This document shows positions 41,628 through 50,700 of a stretch of 64,000 nucleotides of DNA, one piece after another. Numbering within the stretch: the stretch's first letter is position 1; each line of letters starts with the position of its first letter. The stretch lies in the NCBI RefSeq assembly GCF_000305775.1, contig NC_018866.1, positions 2,747,001-2,811,000 on the forward strand. Reading direction: 5' to 3'. The position numbers and the translations under genes are program-made. The stretch comes from Dehalobacter sp. DCA. Its GTDB lineage: Bacteria > Bacillota > Desulfitobacteriia > Desulfitobacteriales > Syntrophobotulaceae. The notes beneath the pieces were generated by a model. That model was not told the origin of the DNA. It did no database searches and was given only the letters and a program-made list of their open reading frames with translations.

Positions 41628-44021
41628 TTGCGTAACAATACGGAAGTTTGGAAAAAGTGGCCCAAAGCCAATCTTTCGCCGAATGCCAGAGTTGTCCTGG
41701 AACGGAGATATTTGAAGCAGGAAAATGACCAAAAATGCGAGACGCCGGAAGCGCTGTTTTACCGGGTTGCTTCGGTCATTGCCGGCGCTGAAGAAAAATA
41801 TGGTAAGAATCCGCAGGAAATTCAGGATTTGACCAAAGAATTTTACACCGTCATGGCTAATTTGGAGTTTATGCCGAATTCGCCGACACTGATGAACGCC
41901 GGGCGTGACCTTGGACAGTTAAGTGCCTGCTTTGTTTTGCCGGTCGGGGACAGTATGGAGGATATATTTGATGCACTGAAACATGCAGCAATTATACATA
42001 AGTCAGGCGGCGGAACAGGCTTTAACTTTTCCCGGCTGCGCCAGAAGAACAGCATGGTGCGTTCCACCGGAGGGGTTGCTTCCGGTCCGGTTTCGTTTAT
42101 GAAAGTCTTTAATGCCGCTACGGAAGCTGTCAAGCAAGGAGGAACAAGACGCGGCGCCAACATGGGCATTCTTCGGATCGACCACCCGGATATTCTGGAA
42201 TTTATCAGCTGCAAAGAAGATAACCGGGATATTAACAATTTCAATGTTTCGGTTGCTGTAACGGAATCATTTATGAAAGCTGTGGAAAATGACACGGAAT
42301 ATGACCTAATTGACCCTCACTCTGGAAAGTCGGCAGGCAAGCTCCCCGCCAAACAAGTCTTCGCTAAAATTGTTGACCACGCTTGGCGGAACGGCGAACC
42401 GGGCATGATCTTTATTGACCGGATGAGTCGCGATAATCCGACGCCGCATATTGGCGTGATTGAGGCCACCAACCCCTGTGGCGAACAACCCTTACTTCCC
42501 AATGAAGCATGCAATCTTGGCTCCATTAATTTAAAGCTTATGGCGGCGGAAAAGGACGGAAAGACCGTAATTGACTGGGAGCGTTTGGGCTATGTCACAA
42601 GGCTCGCGACCCGTTTTCTCGATGATGTGATTGATGTCAACCAATATCCTCTTCCCGTAATCGAAGAAATGGTCAAAGGAAACCGGAAAATTGGCCTGGG
42701 TGTTATGGGTTTTGCAGATTTGATGATTCTTCTGCAGACATCCTATATTTCCGAAGAAAGTACAGCCTTCGCCGGAAAGATTATGGAATTCATCCGTACC
42801 GAATCCCGTATAGAGTCCCAGCGACTGGCCAAGGAACGCGGTACCTTTCCTAATTATCAGGGTTCCATTTATGACGGCAAGATCGAATTACGCAATGCTA
42901 CACTGACTACGGTTGCCCCGACAGGGACGATATCGATGATCTGCGGTGCTTCCAGCGGCGTGGAGCCGCTCTTTGCCGTGGCCTATACTAAGACGGTCAT
43001 GGACGGTACGGCGCTGATTGAGGTCAACCCGCTTTTTGAAGATTATGCGCATAAGTATGGCTTTTACTCAAAGGAGCTTATGGCCAAAATTGCCGAACGA
43101 GGTAACGTCTTCGGTTTGCCGGAAGTCCCGGAATGGGTGCAGAAGGTCTTTGTTACCGCGCAGGAGATCTCTCCTGAATGGCATATCCGAATTCAGGCTG
43201 CTTTTCAAAAATATACGGATAATGCGGTCTCCAAAACTATTAATTTTGCAAATACAGCTACTTGCGAAGATGTTGCCGAAGCGTTTCGCCTAGCCTTTGA
43301 GCTTGGCTGCAAAGGAATTACGGTCTATCGGGACGGCAGTCGTGAACAGCAGGTGCTGTCTGCCGGAACGAAAGAAACTGCCAATCCGGCGGTTGATTTC
43401 AAAGCCACAGCTGAACCTGAGACGACTGCAAAGCCCAAGACCACCGCTGAATCTGAAACAACCGCTTCTGCACCGATGCCTACCATCAAGCCGAGGCCCC
43501 GCCCGCCGGTGACTGTCGGCGTCACTGAAAAGATTAAAATTGGTTGCGGTAATCTCTATGTTAGCGTAAACGCCGATGAAACCAGTATCTGTGAAGTGTT
43601 TACCAATACGGGAAGAGCCGGCGGCTGTTCTTCCCAATCGGAAGCAACCTCCCGCCTAATCTCGATCGCGATGCGTTCGGGCATCTCTGTTGATGCTATT
43701 ATAGAGCAGATCCGCGGAATCCGCTGCCCCGCCTGCATCCGAAGAGAAGGTGTCAATGTCACCTCGTGCCCGGATGCAATCTCGCGGGTAATCAAAAAGT
43801 ATAAGGATATCGGCGTAAACGGTAATTCTGCGATTATCAATCGCAATAAAACGGAAGAACCTGTCCTTTCGGATGATTTGAAGAAAACTGAAAAAGCCGT
43901 AATTAAAAAAGCTCAGGCCGCCGTCGCGATTGACAATGCCTGCCCTGAATGCGGAATGCCCGTGAATCACGAAGGCGGCTGCATGGTCTGCATCCACTGC
44001 GGCTATTCCAAATGCGGGTAA
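41628..44021 (+). CDS. nrdJ: Adenosylcobalamin-dependent ribonucleotide reductase (class II)
   Basis: NrdJ makes deoxyribonucleotides using B12 as radical source, without oxygen. The 797-residue protein has an N-terminal region with LSPNARVVLERRYL, the catalytic barrel with FMPNSPTLMNAGR, LSACFVLP (thiol pair Cys), SGGGTGFNFSRLR, TRRGANMGIL, NPCGEQPLLPNEACNLGSINL (active-site Cys/Glu) and APTGTISMI. After a Thr/Pro/Glu low-complexity linker (about 580-625, PETTAKPKTTAESETT), a TSCPD domain (about 630-730) and a C-terminal zinc ribbon CPECGMPV...CIHCGYSKC follow, the last carrying the redox cysteines. The start is TTG 41628, 8 nt after GGAGG. The linker is the least conserved part. It uses its own promoter with a palindromic operator. 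Confidence 0.95.
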   Translation: MRNNTEVWKKWPKANLSPNARVVLERRYLKQENDQKCETPEALFYRVASVIAGAEEKYGKNPQEIQDLTKEFYTVMANLEFMPNSPTLMNAGRDLGQLSACFVLPVGDSMEDIFDALKHAAIIHKSGGGTGFNFSRLRQKNSMVRSTGGVASGPVSFMKVFNAATEAVKQGGTRRGANMGILRIDHPDILEFISCKEDNRDINNFNVSVAVTESFMKAVENDTEYDLIDPHSGKSAGKLPAKQVFAKIVDHAWRNGEPGMIFIDRMSRDNPTPHIGVIEATNPCGEQPLLPNEACNLGSINLKLMAAEKDGKTVIDWERLGYVTRLATRFLDDVIDVNQYPLPVIEEMVKGNRKIGLGVMGFADLMILLQTSYISEESTAFAGKIMEFIRTESRIESQRLAKERGTFPNYQGSIYDGKIELRNATLTTVAPTGTISMICGASSGVEPLFAVAYTKTVMDGTALIEVNPLFEDYAHKYGFYSKELMAKIAERGNVFGLPEVPEWVQKVFVTAQEISPEWHIRIQAAFQKYTDNAVSKTINFANTATCEDVAEAFRLAFELGCKGITVYRDGSREQQVLSAGTKETANPAVDFKATAEPETTAKPKTTAESETTASAPMPTIKPRPRPPVTVGVTEKIKIGCGNLYVSVNADETSICEVFTNTGRAGGCSSQSEATSRLISIAMRSGISVDAIIEQIRGIRCPACIRREGVNVTSCPDAISRVIKKYKDIGVNGNSAIINRNKTEEPVLSDDLKKTEKAVIKKAQAAVAIDNACPECGMPVNHEGGCMVCIHCGYSKCG

Positions 44022-44136
44022 AATAACGACTTTTAAAATGCACAGTCATCATTTTCCATTGATGACTGTGTATTTTTTTCTAAAAAATATCAAAAACTAC
44101 AGGCAGCGAATAATTCTTGGTGAGGTGAATCACGCC

Positions 44137-44307
44137 ATGGCGAAAGACAGACGCAAAGTCAAAGAAGTATTGACAACCAATAACTCGCTTGCTTGGGGTC
44201 ACCTGAACAACACGCATCCGATGCCGGCAGGCTCGATTGCTTTTGCCAGTCCGCAGGCGATTGGCCGGATGGCTGAAGATAGAAGACGGTACCCGGATAA
44301 AGCGTAG
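44137..44307 (+). CDS. 56-residue protein of unknown function
   Basis: I do not recognise the family. The protein is basic at the N-terminus (MAKDRRKVKEVLTTNNS) and continues with LAWGHLNNTHPMPAGSIAFA and a C-terminal RMAEDRRRYPDKA. ATG 44137 has GTGAGGTG 9-12 nt upstream. The frame is open to 44038 but the upstream part lacks an SD. It ends 15 bp before another 56-residue gene, with which it shares a likely transcript after nrdJ. Small proteins of this size are often spore-associated in clostridia; this is a guess. Confidence 0.6.
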   Translation: MAKDRRKVKEVLTTNNSLAWGHLNNTHPMPAGSIAFASPQAIGRMAEDRRRYPDKA

Positions 44308-44322
44308 CGGAGGAATAGAAAA

Positions 44323-44493
44323 GTGGCCAATAATAAAAAGAAGGAAACTTTTATGGCGAACCCTGTTGAGAAACATACTACCGCTGCCTGGGACAGCCGC
44401 TTTGAAACAAAAAAGCCTGTATCGAATGTAGGCATTCCCGGAGAACTTGAAGTTCGCAATGCCAAAGAATATGTGGATTCCAACGAAAAATAA
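44323..44493 (+). CDS. DUF3787-like 56-residue protein
   Basis: A 57-codon frame begins GTG 44323, 6 nt after GGAGGA, and encodes a soluble protein: a Lys-rich start (ANNKKKETFMANPVEKH), the TTAAWDSRFETKKPVS segment, and ELEVRNAKEYVDSNEK at the end. The TAAW and AKEYVD motifs are those I associate with DUF3787, a small clostridial family of unknown role. It follows the preceding 56-residue gene by 15 bp. An in-frame ATG ten codons in is possible, but it has a poorer SD. A hairpin terminator follows. Confidence 0.7.
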   Translation: MANNKKKETFMANPVEKHTTAAWDSRFETKKPVSNVGIPGELEVRNAKEYVDSNEK

Positions 44494-44506
44494 ACAATTT
44501 GGGTTA

Positions 44507-44553
44507 AGGGGCTGTTGCAAACGAATAATAATCATTCGCATGCAGCAGCTCCT
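44507..44553 (+). terminator. terminator after the two small genes
   Basis: AGGGGCTGTTGC (44507-44518) pairs with GCAGCAGCTCCT (44542-44553) including two G-U pairs, with an inner CGAAT/ATTCG helix, followed by TTCCTATTG. It resembles the hairpin at 47565-47611. Confidence 0.75.
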
Positions 44554-44617
44554 TTCCTATTGTTAATTACTTTAATGTAGAAAAATGCTTTTTTCTTGTG
44601 AATGATAAACTTTTTTC

Positions 44618-44670
44618 TTGACAAATAAGTCCTTAAGACATAGTATTTACACTGACTAGTCAGTATAAAA
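44618..44670 (+). promoter_or_regulatory. promoter and palindromic operator of the tetR-yhgE operon
   Basis: TTGACA (44618-44623) and TAGTAT (44641-44646) have a 17-bp spacer. Just downstream lies the perfect palindrome ACTGACTAGTCAGT (44651-44664), extendable to TTTA...TAAA at 44647-44670 with one mismatch. Covering the transcription start, it is a typical TetR-family autorepressor site. Confidence 0.85.
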
Positions 44671-44686
44671 TGTAAAGGAGAAAGGA

Positions 44687-45268
44687 ATGACAAACCAAAA
44701 AGATAAAGCAATATTTCAGGCTGCACTTCAATTATTTGCTGTCAATGGGTTTGAACGAACGACAATGGAAGACATTGCCTCTCAGGCAAAAGTTGCTAAA
44801 GGGACATTATTTTACCGGCACAAAAGCAAAGAAGAATTATTTGTCAGTATGATTCGCTGGACTATCGACCAATTTGTCGCAACGGTTAAAGAATCAGCCG
44901 AAAATGTAGAAGGAGCAATCCAACAGTTAGAAAAGTTGATTGAGGTTCAAACAAAGCTTTCCTTTGAACATCCTGAGTTTGCAAAAGTACTTTTAAGCGA
45001 AGTTTGGGGAAGACAAGACAGGCAACTCCTGCTGCGTGAAAGTTTAAGAGAATATTTGCAATTTATTGAAAAAATTATTCAAGAAGGAATAGAAAAGAAG
45101 GAAATCAGACCTTTGGGCCCGGAACTTCTGGCTGTCTCCATATTTGGCATGACGGCGGCAGCAAGTCTTCGCATCCTATTATCCAATCAGAAGATCTCTT
45201 ACGAAGCCACCGTAGAAGAAATCAAAGGGTATTGGTTAACTGGGATCAAATTATCAGAAGATCTTTGA
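44687..45268 (+). CDS. TetR/AcrR-family transcriptional regulator
   Basis: The 193-residue protein has the TetR_N helix-turn-helix near the N-terminus: KAIFQAALQLFAVNGFERTTMEDIASQAKVAKGTLFYRHKSKEELF. The C-terminal ligand-binding domain is helical, with TETR_C-like ESLREYLQFIEKIIQEG. It lies 58 bp upstream of a YhgE/Pip membrane protein, the same arrangement as yhgD-yhgE of Bacillus subtilis, so it probably controls that gene. Its own promoter carries a 14-bp perfect palindrome. GGAGAAAGG precedes ATG 44687. Confidence 0.92.
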   Translation: MTNQKDKAIFQAALQLFAVNGFERTTMEDIASQAKVAKGTLFYRHKSKEELFVSMIRWTIDQFVATVKESAENVEGAIQQLEKLIEVQTKLSFEHPEFAKVLLSEVWGRQDRQLLLRESLREYLQFIEKIIQEGIEKKEIRPLGPELLAVSIFGMTAAASLRILLSNQKISYEATVEEIKGYWLTGIKLSEDL

Positions 45269-45326
45269 AAAAACAATAGAAGCTGCAGTAGCTAATTAGT
45301 TATAAATAGCAGTTGGAGGAAATGTC

Positions 45327-47534
45327 ATGGCATTAGAGAAAAAACGTTGGAGAAAACGAGCAGTTATTGCAGCTGTAATCATTCTTCCCCTCATATACAG
45401 TGTATTTTTTCTTTCAGCGTTCTGGGATCCGTACAGCAAATTAGAGAAGCTTCCTGTGGCCTTTGTCAATCAGGATCAGGGCGCAGTCATCAATGGTAAG
45501 TCAAGAAATTTAGGAAATGAGATCACTGAAGAACTAAAATCCGATGAAAACATCAAATGGGTTTTGACCACGGACGCAGATGCAAAGACAGGAATACAAA
45601 ACAGAGAATATTATGCTGAAGTTTCGATACCGCCCGATTTCTCAGAAAAAATAGCTTCGGCAGATAAATCAGATAAGAATGAGGGCATCATTATCTATCA
45701 ACCGGAAGAGAAAAGAAATTTCCTTGCTGTCCAGGTTTTGAACAGAGTCATGCTCGAATTTAAAGATAAGGTTTCACAAAAGGTAACCAAAGAAATCGTC
45801 AGTGAAATGACGACCGAAATGAAAACGATTCCTGAGGATTTAACTGAACTGAATGATGGGCTCGGGAAAATATCTGCTGGTTCCAGTCAACTGTCGAATG
45901 GAATCAGTGTGCTGAAAAATAATCAGGAAAAACTGAATGCCGGCATCATTGAACTAAATGATGGTTTAAATGCAGGCACCCTGGCGTTTAACAAATTGGC
46001 TGAGGGTTCCAACCTGTTTTATGCTAATTGGGCGCAATTTAATATTGGACTGACAACATTGAATGCAAGTCTTACAAAATCACAATCAGGGCTTTCGACT
46101 TTCGCCATGAGTTCACTTAGCTTTGCTCAAGGGCTTCAACAATTTGCAAGCGGTTTCGATCAAGCCAAAGCTGGTTCAGCGCAGATATACCAAGGAACAA
46201 CAGATTGTGCTGCAAATATGCAAAAATACGCCGATGGTATGGGCCAGTACCTGGCAAGCGTTAAAAACTTAACATCTACCGATGAAAGTATCGCTGATTC
46301 TCTGACATCATACGTAACAGCACATCCTGAAGCATTGGCAGATAAAAATATGCAGAGTATCTTGGCAACATACAAAAAATCACAAGGCTCCCTGGATCAG
46401 CTAAACACTGCTTCTGACACACTGAAAAGCAGCACCGCCACTTTAGTCAGCCGTGCCCAACAGCTGCAGTCAGGAAGTAAACAATTAAATGACGGCATCG
46501 CATTGATCGATAGCAAGTCAAAAGAACTCATGAATGGTGCAACGCAATTGGCAAGTGGGGCAAATCAGTTAGGGGCCGGCTTAAATCAGCTATCTGGTGG
46601 TGTAGGACAGTTGGCGGAAGGTTCCGCAGAATTGGTAGCTGCGTATCCACAACTAAATTCTGGTATCCAGACGGCTGCCATGGGTATAGCGGCAGCTGCC
46701 CAAGGAAGCAGTGAACTGAACGCCAGTGCGGCTAAATTTTCGGATGGCGAACAGCGGCTTCTAAACGGCAGTCAGACCTTGAATGATGGCATCAACGAGG
46801 CAAAGACTGCGGTTGCGGATTCAATCACAACAGCAAATGACAAAACGGCGAATCTTGCTGGACTCGACACCTACGCAGCAACACCTGTTGAGCTTAATCA
46901 GCTGAGCATTGATCCAGTGCCGAATTATGGAACAGCATTTTCACCGTATTTTATTTCGTTGTCATTATGGATCGGAGCAATCCTCATGCTAATTGTTATT
47001 TACCTTGATCCGGAAATCAATTTTGAACGCCGTCTTTCAAAATATCTGCCTGCGGATCCAAGGTTTATTGGATTCTCACTGGTAGCTGCAGTTCAAGCGG
47101 TGGCATTAGCTCTTGTTTTACAGCACGGATTGCATCTGGTGGTGAAGAATGTTTTCATGTTTTATGTCGTGTGCATTCTGATTGCTTTATGCTTCACCGC
47201 CATTGTGGATTTTTTGATTGCGAACCTCAAGGATGTCGGCAAATTTTTGGCACTTTTTTTACTGATCCTTCAGCTTACGGCTTGCGGAGGAACCTTCCCA
47301 CTGGAGCTTGTACCGAAATTCTTTGATAACGCATATCCATATTTACCAATGACATACGCAATCAATGCACTTAAAGAAGTAATATCCGGTGTCAACTACA
47401 GCTTTCTGTATGAGAATCTGTCCATATTGGGAGGCATCACAGTTATAATTTTTGCAGTAAATCTACTGCTGAGCATCAGAGCAACGAAAAAGCAAAGGGA
47501 AAAATCCTCTGTTGAAATGACCGTTGTTTCATAG
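45327..47534 (+). CDS. YhgE/Pip family membrane protein
   Basis: A 735-residue protein with one N-terminal membrane helix (15-35), a large extracytoplasmic region (40-530) and five or six C-terminal helices (540-720). The YhgE/Pip N-domain is seen as PLIYSVFFLSAFWDPY and LPVAFVNQDQGA. The middle is a long helical tract with repeated L-x2-G-x2-Q-L-x2-G units (for example GANQLGAGLNQLSGGVGQLAEG), a coiled-coil like that of YueB/Pip phage-receptor proteins. The C-terminal helices resemble ABC-2 permeases (PYFISLSLWIGAIL and FPLELVPKFFDNAYPYLPMTYAI). Related proteins serve as phage receptors or secretion subunits. GGAGG lies 7-8 nt before ATG 45327. Confidence 0.88.
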   Translation: MALEKKRWRKRAVIAAVIILPLIYSVFFLSAFWDPYSKLEKLPVAFVNQDQGAVINGKSRNLGNEITEELKSDENIKWVLTTDADAKTGIQNREYYAEVSIPPDFSEKIASADKSDKNEGIIIYQPEEKRNFLAVQVLNRVMLEFKDKVSQKVTKEIVSEMTTEMKTIPEDLTELNDGLGKISAGSSQLSNGISVLKNNQEKLNAGIIELNDGLNAGTLAFNKLAEGSNLFYANWAQFNIGLTTLNASLTKSQSGLSTFAMSSLSFAQGLQQFASGFDQAKAGSAQIYQGTTDCAANMQKYADGMGQYLASVKNLTSTDESIADSLTSYVTAHPEALADKNMQSILATYKKSQGSLDQLNTASDTLKSSTATLVSRAQQLQSGSKQLNDGIALIDSKSKELMNGATQLASGANQLGAGLNQLSGGVGQLAEGSAELVAAYPQLNSGIQTAAMGIAAAAQGSSELNASAAKFSDGEQRLLNGSQTLNDGINEAKTAVADSITTANDKTANLAGLDTYAATPVELNQLSIDPVPNYGTAFSPYFISLSLWIGAILMLIVIYLDPEINFERRLSKYLPADPRFIGFSLVAAVQAVALALVLQHGLHLVVKNVFMFYVVCILIALCFTAIVDFLIANLKDVGKFLALFLLILQLTACGGTFPLELVPKFFDNAYPYLPMTYAINALKEVISGVNYSFLYENLSILGGITVIIFAVNLLLSIRATKKQREKSSVEMTVVS

Positions 47535-47564
47535 ACAGGAGTTCATCTTCTTTCAATAACCGAA

Positions 47565-47611
47565 GGGGCCGTTGCAGAACGAATGAAATTAAATTCGTCT
47601 GTAACGGCCCC
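47565..47611 (+). terminator. terminator of the yhgE-like gene
   Basis: GGGGCCGTTGCAGAACGAAT pairs with ATTCGTCTGTAACGGCCCC (about 18 of 20 bp), followed by ATATATTTC. It lies 30 bp after the stop codon. Confidence 0.8.
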
Positions 47612-47613
47612 AT

Positions 47614-47670
47614 ATATTTCTATAACCAAGAATTCCCGAGCGCTTGGGAATTCTCCGGTTATAGAAATAT
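47614..47670. repeat. 57-bp near-perfect inverted repeat
   Basis: A 14-bp outer stem (47614-47627 with 47657-47670, exact) and a 9-bp inner stem (47629-47637 with 47646-47654, exact) are joined by an A versus CC internal loop; the loop is 8 nt. It directly follows the terminator and lies between convergent genes. A third, weaker hairpin (47684-47692 with 47717-47725) completes the row. Confidence 0.75.
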
Positions 47671-47775
47671 TTCGTATCGAAGATTTACGCCGGAAGGTTT
47701 GACAACCTATATCCTGCGGTGTAAACGTACCTATTTTCAAGCTTTAGGCACCAATTTGGGCCGGATAATTGTATG

Positions 47776-50700
47776 TTAGGATTGGGAGGTTGCCATCTTC
47801 CTGTAGCTCTCATAACGTTCAGCAGCATGTTGTTCCGCCAAGCTAAACATGTCTTCGGCAATCTCAGGGAAAACGTTTTTCAAAGAAGCATAACGGATCT
47901 CGCTTTCCAAGAATTCTTTAAAGTTTCCTTTGGGTTCTTTGGAATCGAGGATAAACGGATTTTTACCCTGCTGCTTAAGATCCGGATTGTACCTGTAAAG
48001 ATGCCAGTATCCTGCTTCTACTGCTTTTTTTTGCTGAGCAAGGCTCATTCCCATTCCGTTCTTAAGGCCATGATTGAAGCAGGTGGAATAGGCAATGATC
48101 AGGGACGGTCCGTGATATCTTTCAGCCTCTGTAATCGCCTTGATCGTCTGAATCATATTCGCGCCCATTGCAATCTGAGCGACGTAAACATAGCCATAGG
48201 ACATCGCCATCATGCCAAGATCCTTTTTCCGGATCTTTTTGCCTGCGGCGGCAAACTTGGCAATCGCGGCCGTCGGGGTCGCTTTGGAGGACTGCCCGCC
48301 TGTATTGGAATAGACCTCCGTATCCATAACCAACAGATTTACATCGTCCCCACTGGCCAGGACATGATCAACACCGTTATAGCCGATATCATACGCCCAG
48401 CCGTCCCCGCCGATTGCCCATACCGAGCGTTTGACGAGATAGTCCTTTCTCTTCAATATTTCACTGATGACCGGATGACTCGGTGTAGCATTGCTGTTCA
48501 ATGCCTGAAGCACTTTGACGGAGACAGCCAGCGACCTTTCTCCGTCATGGTACGCATCGAGCCATTCTCTGAAAGCAGTCTTGATTTCTTCGGACAGTTC
48601 CATTGTCAGGGCTTCCTGCATCAGGGCGGAAATTCTTTCTCTGATCTGCAAAGCGCCGAGGTACATGCCGTATCCGTACTCCGCGTTATTTTCAAAAAGT
48701 GAATTGGCCCAAGCCGGTCCTCTGCCCTCGGCATTGGTCGTATATGGAATGGAAGGGTAACTTCCTCCCCAGATCGAGGAACAGCCTGTCGCATTCGCAA
48801 TCATCATACGTTCACCGAAGAGCTGCGTCAGCAGTTTGACATATGACGTTTCCCCGCAGCCCGGGCAGGCACCGTTAAACTCCAGAAGTGGACGGATAAA
48901 CTGGCTTCCTTTTAAGGTATTGCGGTCCATACGGTCTTCCTTGGTCCGAATGGATAACGCATATTCCCAGTTTTCCGCTTCCATTTCGATTTCGTGTTCG
49001 GCTGGTTTCATGATTAATGCTTTTCCTGGAGCAGGACAAATGTCGGCACAGTTCATACAGCCTGTACAATCCAGAGGGGCAATCTGTATACGGTAATGCA
49101 GACCCTCCAGTCCTTTTCCGGAAGCTTCCTTCGTTATAAACGTCTCCGGTGCCTGGGCTTTTTCCTGATCATCCAATAAAAAGGGTCTGACCGTCGCATG
49201 CGGACAAATATAGGCGCACTGATTGCACTGAATACATTTATCTATCTGCCATTCTGGAATTTGGACTGCAATACCGCGCTTTTCATAGGCTGTTGTCCCG
49301 AGAGGCGTGCTCCCGTCCTCCATCCCCAAAAAGGTACTGACAGGAAGCTCATCTCCCTCAGAGCGCGCAATCGGCCGCTGAATTTTCTTGATAAATTCGG
49401 GTTCTTCTTTGAGCTCCGTTTTTTGATCCTGGGCACTCTCCCAGGAAGCAGGCGCCTCAATACGGATAAGCCGGCTGATGCTTTGATCTACGGCGGCTTT
49501 GTTCATTTCAACGATCTTCTGCCCTTTCCGGCCGTAGGTTTTTTCGATCGAATTTTTCAGATACCGGACGGCATCTTCAATCGGTATGACATTCGCCAGC
49601 TTAAAGAATGCGGCCTGCATCACCATATTGATCCGTCCGCCCAGGCCAATCTGCGAAGCAATATCAATTGCGTCTATGACATAGAAATGGATGTTGTTTT
49701 GAAAGATCGTTTTCTTCAGGTATGCTGGAAGATGCTCTTCAAGTTCATGAAGGCTCCTCCACGGGCAATTCAAAACAAAAGTGCCATTTTTTTTGATTCC
49801 TTTCAGGAGGTCATAATGGTAAATGAACGATTGATTATGGCACGCAATGTAATCCGCGCTGAAGACCAAATAGCGGGACTTAATTGGACTTCTGCCGAAT
49901 CTGAGGTGGGAAACCGTTGTCCCTCCTGATTTTTTGCTGTCATAGGAAAAATAGGCCTGGACATAAAGGTCAGTATTGTCCCCGATAATCTTTACGGCTG
50001 ATTTGTTTGCTCCGACAGTCCCGTCGGAACCCAGCCCCCAAAACTTGCAGCTAATAGTCCCTTCCGGAGTCGCATCCATCCATTCACCATCCGGCAAAGA
50101 AGTATCGGAGACATCATCCGCAATCCCAATTGTAAAATGATTCTTTGGTTTGTCCTGTTTCAGGTTTTGATATACCGCCAGAATCTGAGACGGCGTTGTA
50201 TCTTTGGACCCCAGTCCGTACCTCCCCCCCACGATAATCGGCTGATGGGCTGCTTGTTCTGAAGTCCTATCCGAGGTGTGCCTGAATAATTCCAGAATAT
50301 CAAGGTAGAGTGGTTCGCCTAAAGCTCCCGGCTCCTTGGTACGGTCCAAAACTGCAATTTTTTTAACGGAAGCGGGCAGCACATCAAAGAAATATTTTGC
50401 CGAGAATGGCCTGTAAAGATGAACAATCACCATCCCGACCTTTTCGCCTCTCTTCTGCAGAACATCAATTGTCTCTTCAACGGTGTCGCAGACTGACCCC
50501 ATCGTCACAATGATGTTCTCGGCATCAGGTACTCCGTAATAATTAAACGGATGATAGGCCCGTCCCGAAATTCTTTCTATTTCCCGCAGGTAGCCTTCCA
50601 CAATATCTGGAACCTTTTCATAAAACGGATTGGAAACTTCTCTGAACTGAAAATAGACATCCGGATTCTGCGTAGATCCTTTTACCACAGGATGTTCAGG

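Noticed and set aside
47773..48702. 309-codon plus-strand frame opposite nifJ
   Set aside because: It lies wholly within the highly conserved 3' part of nifJ and has no family features; chance antisense frame.
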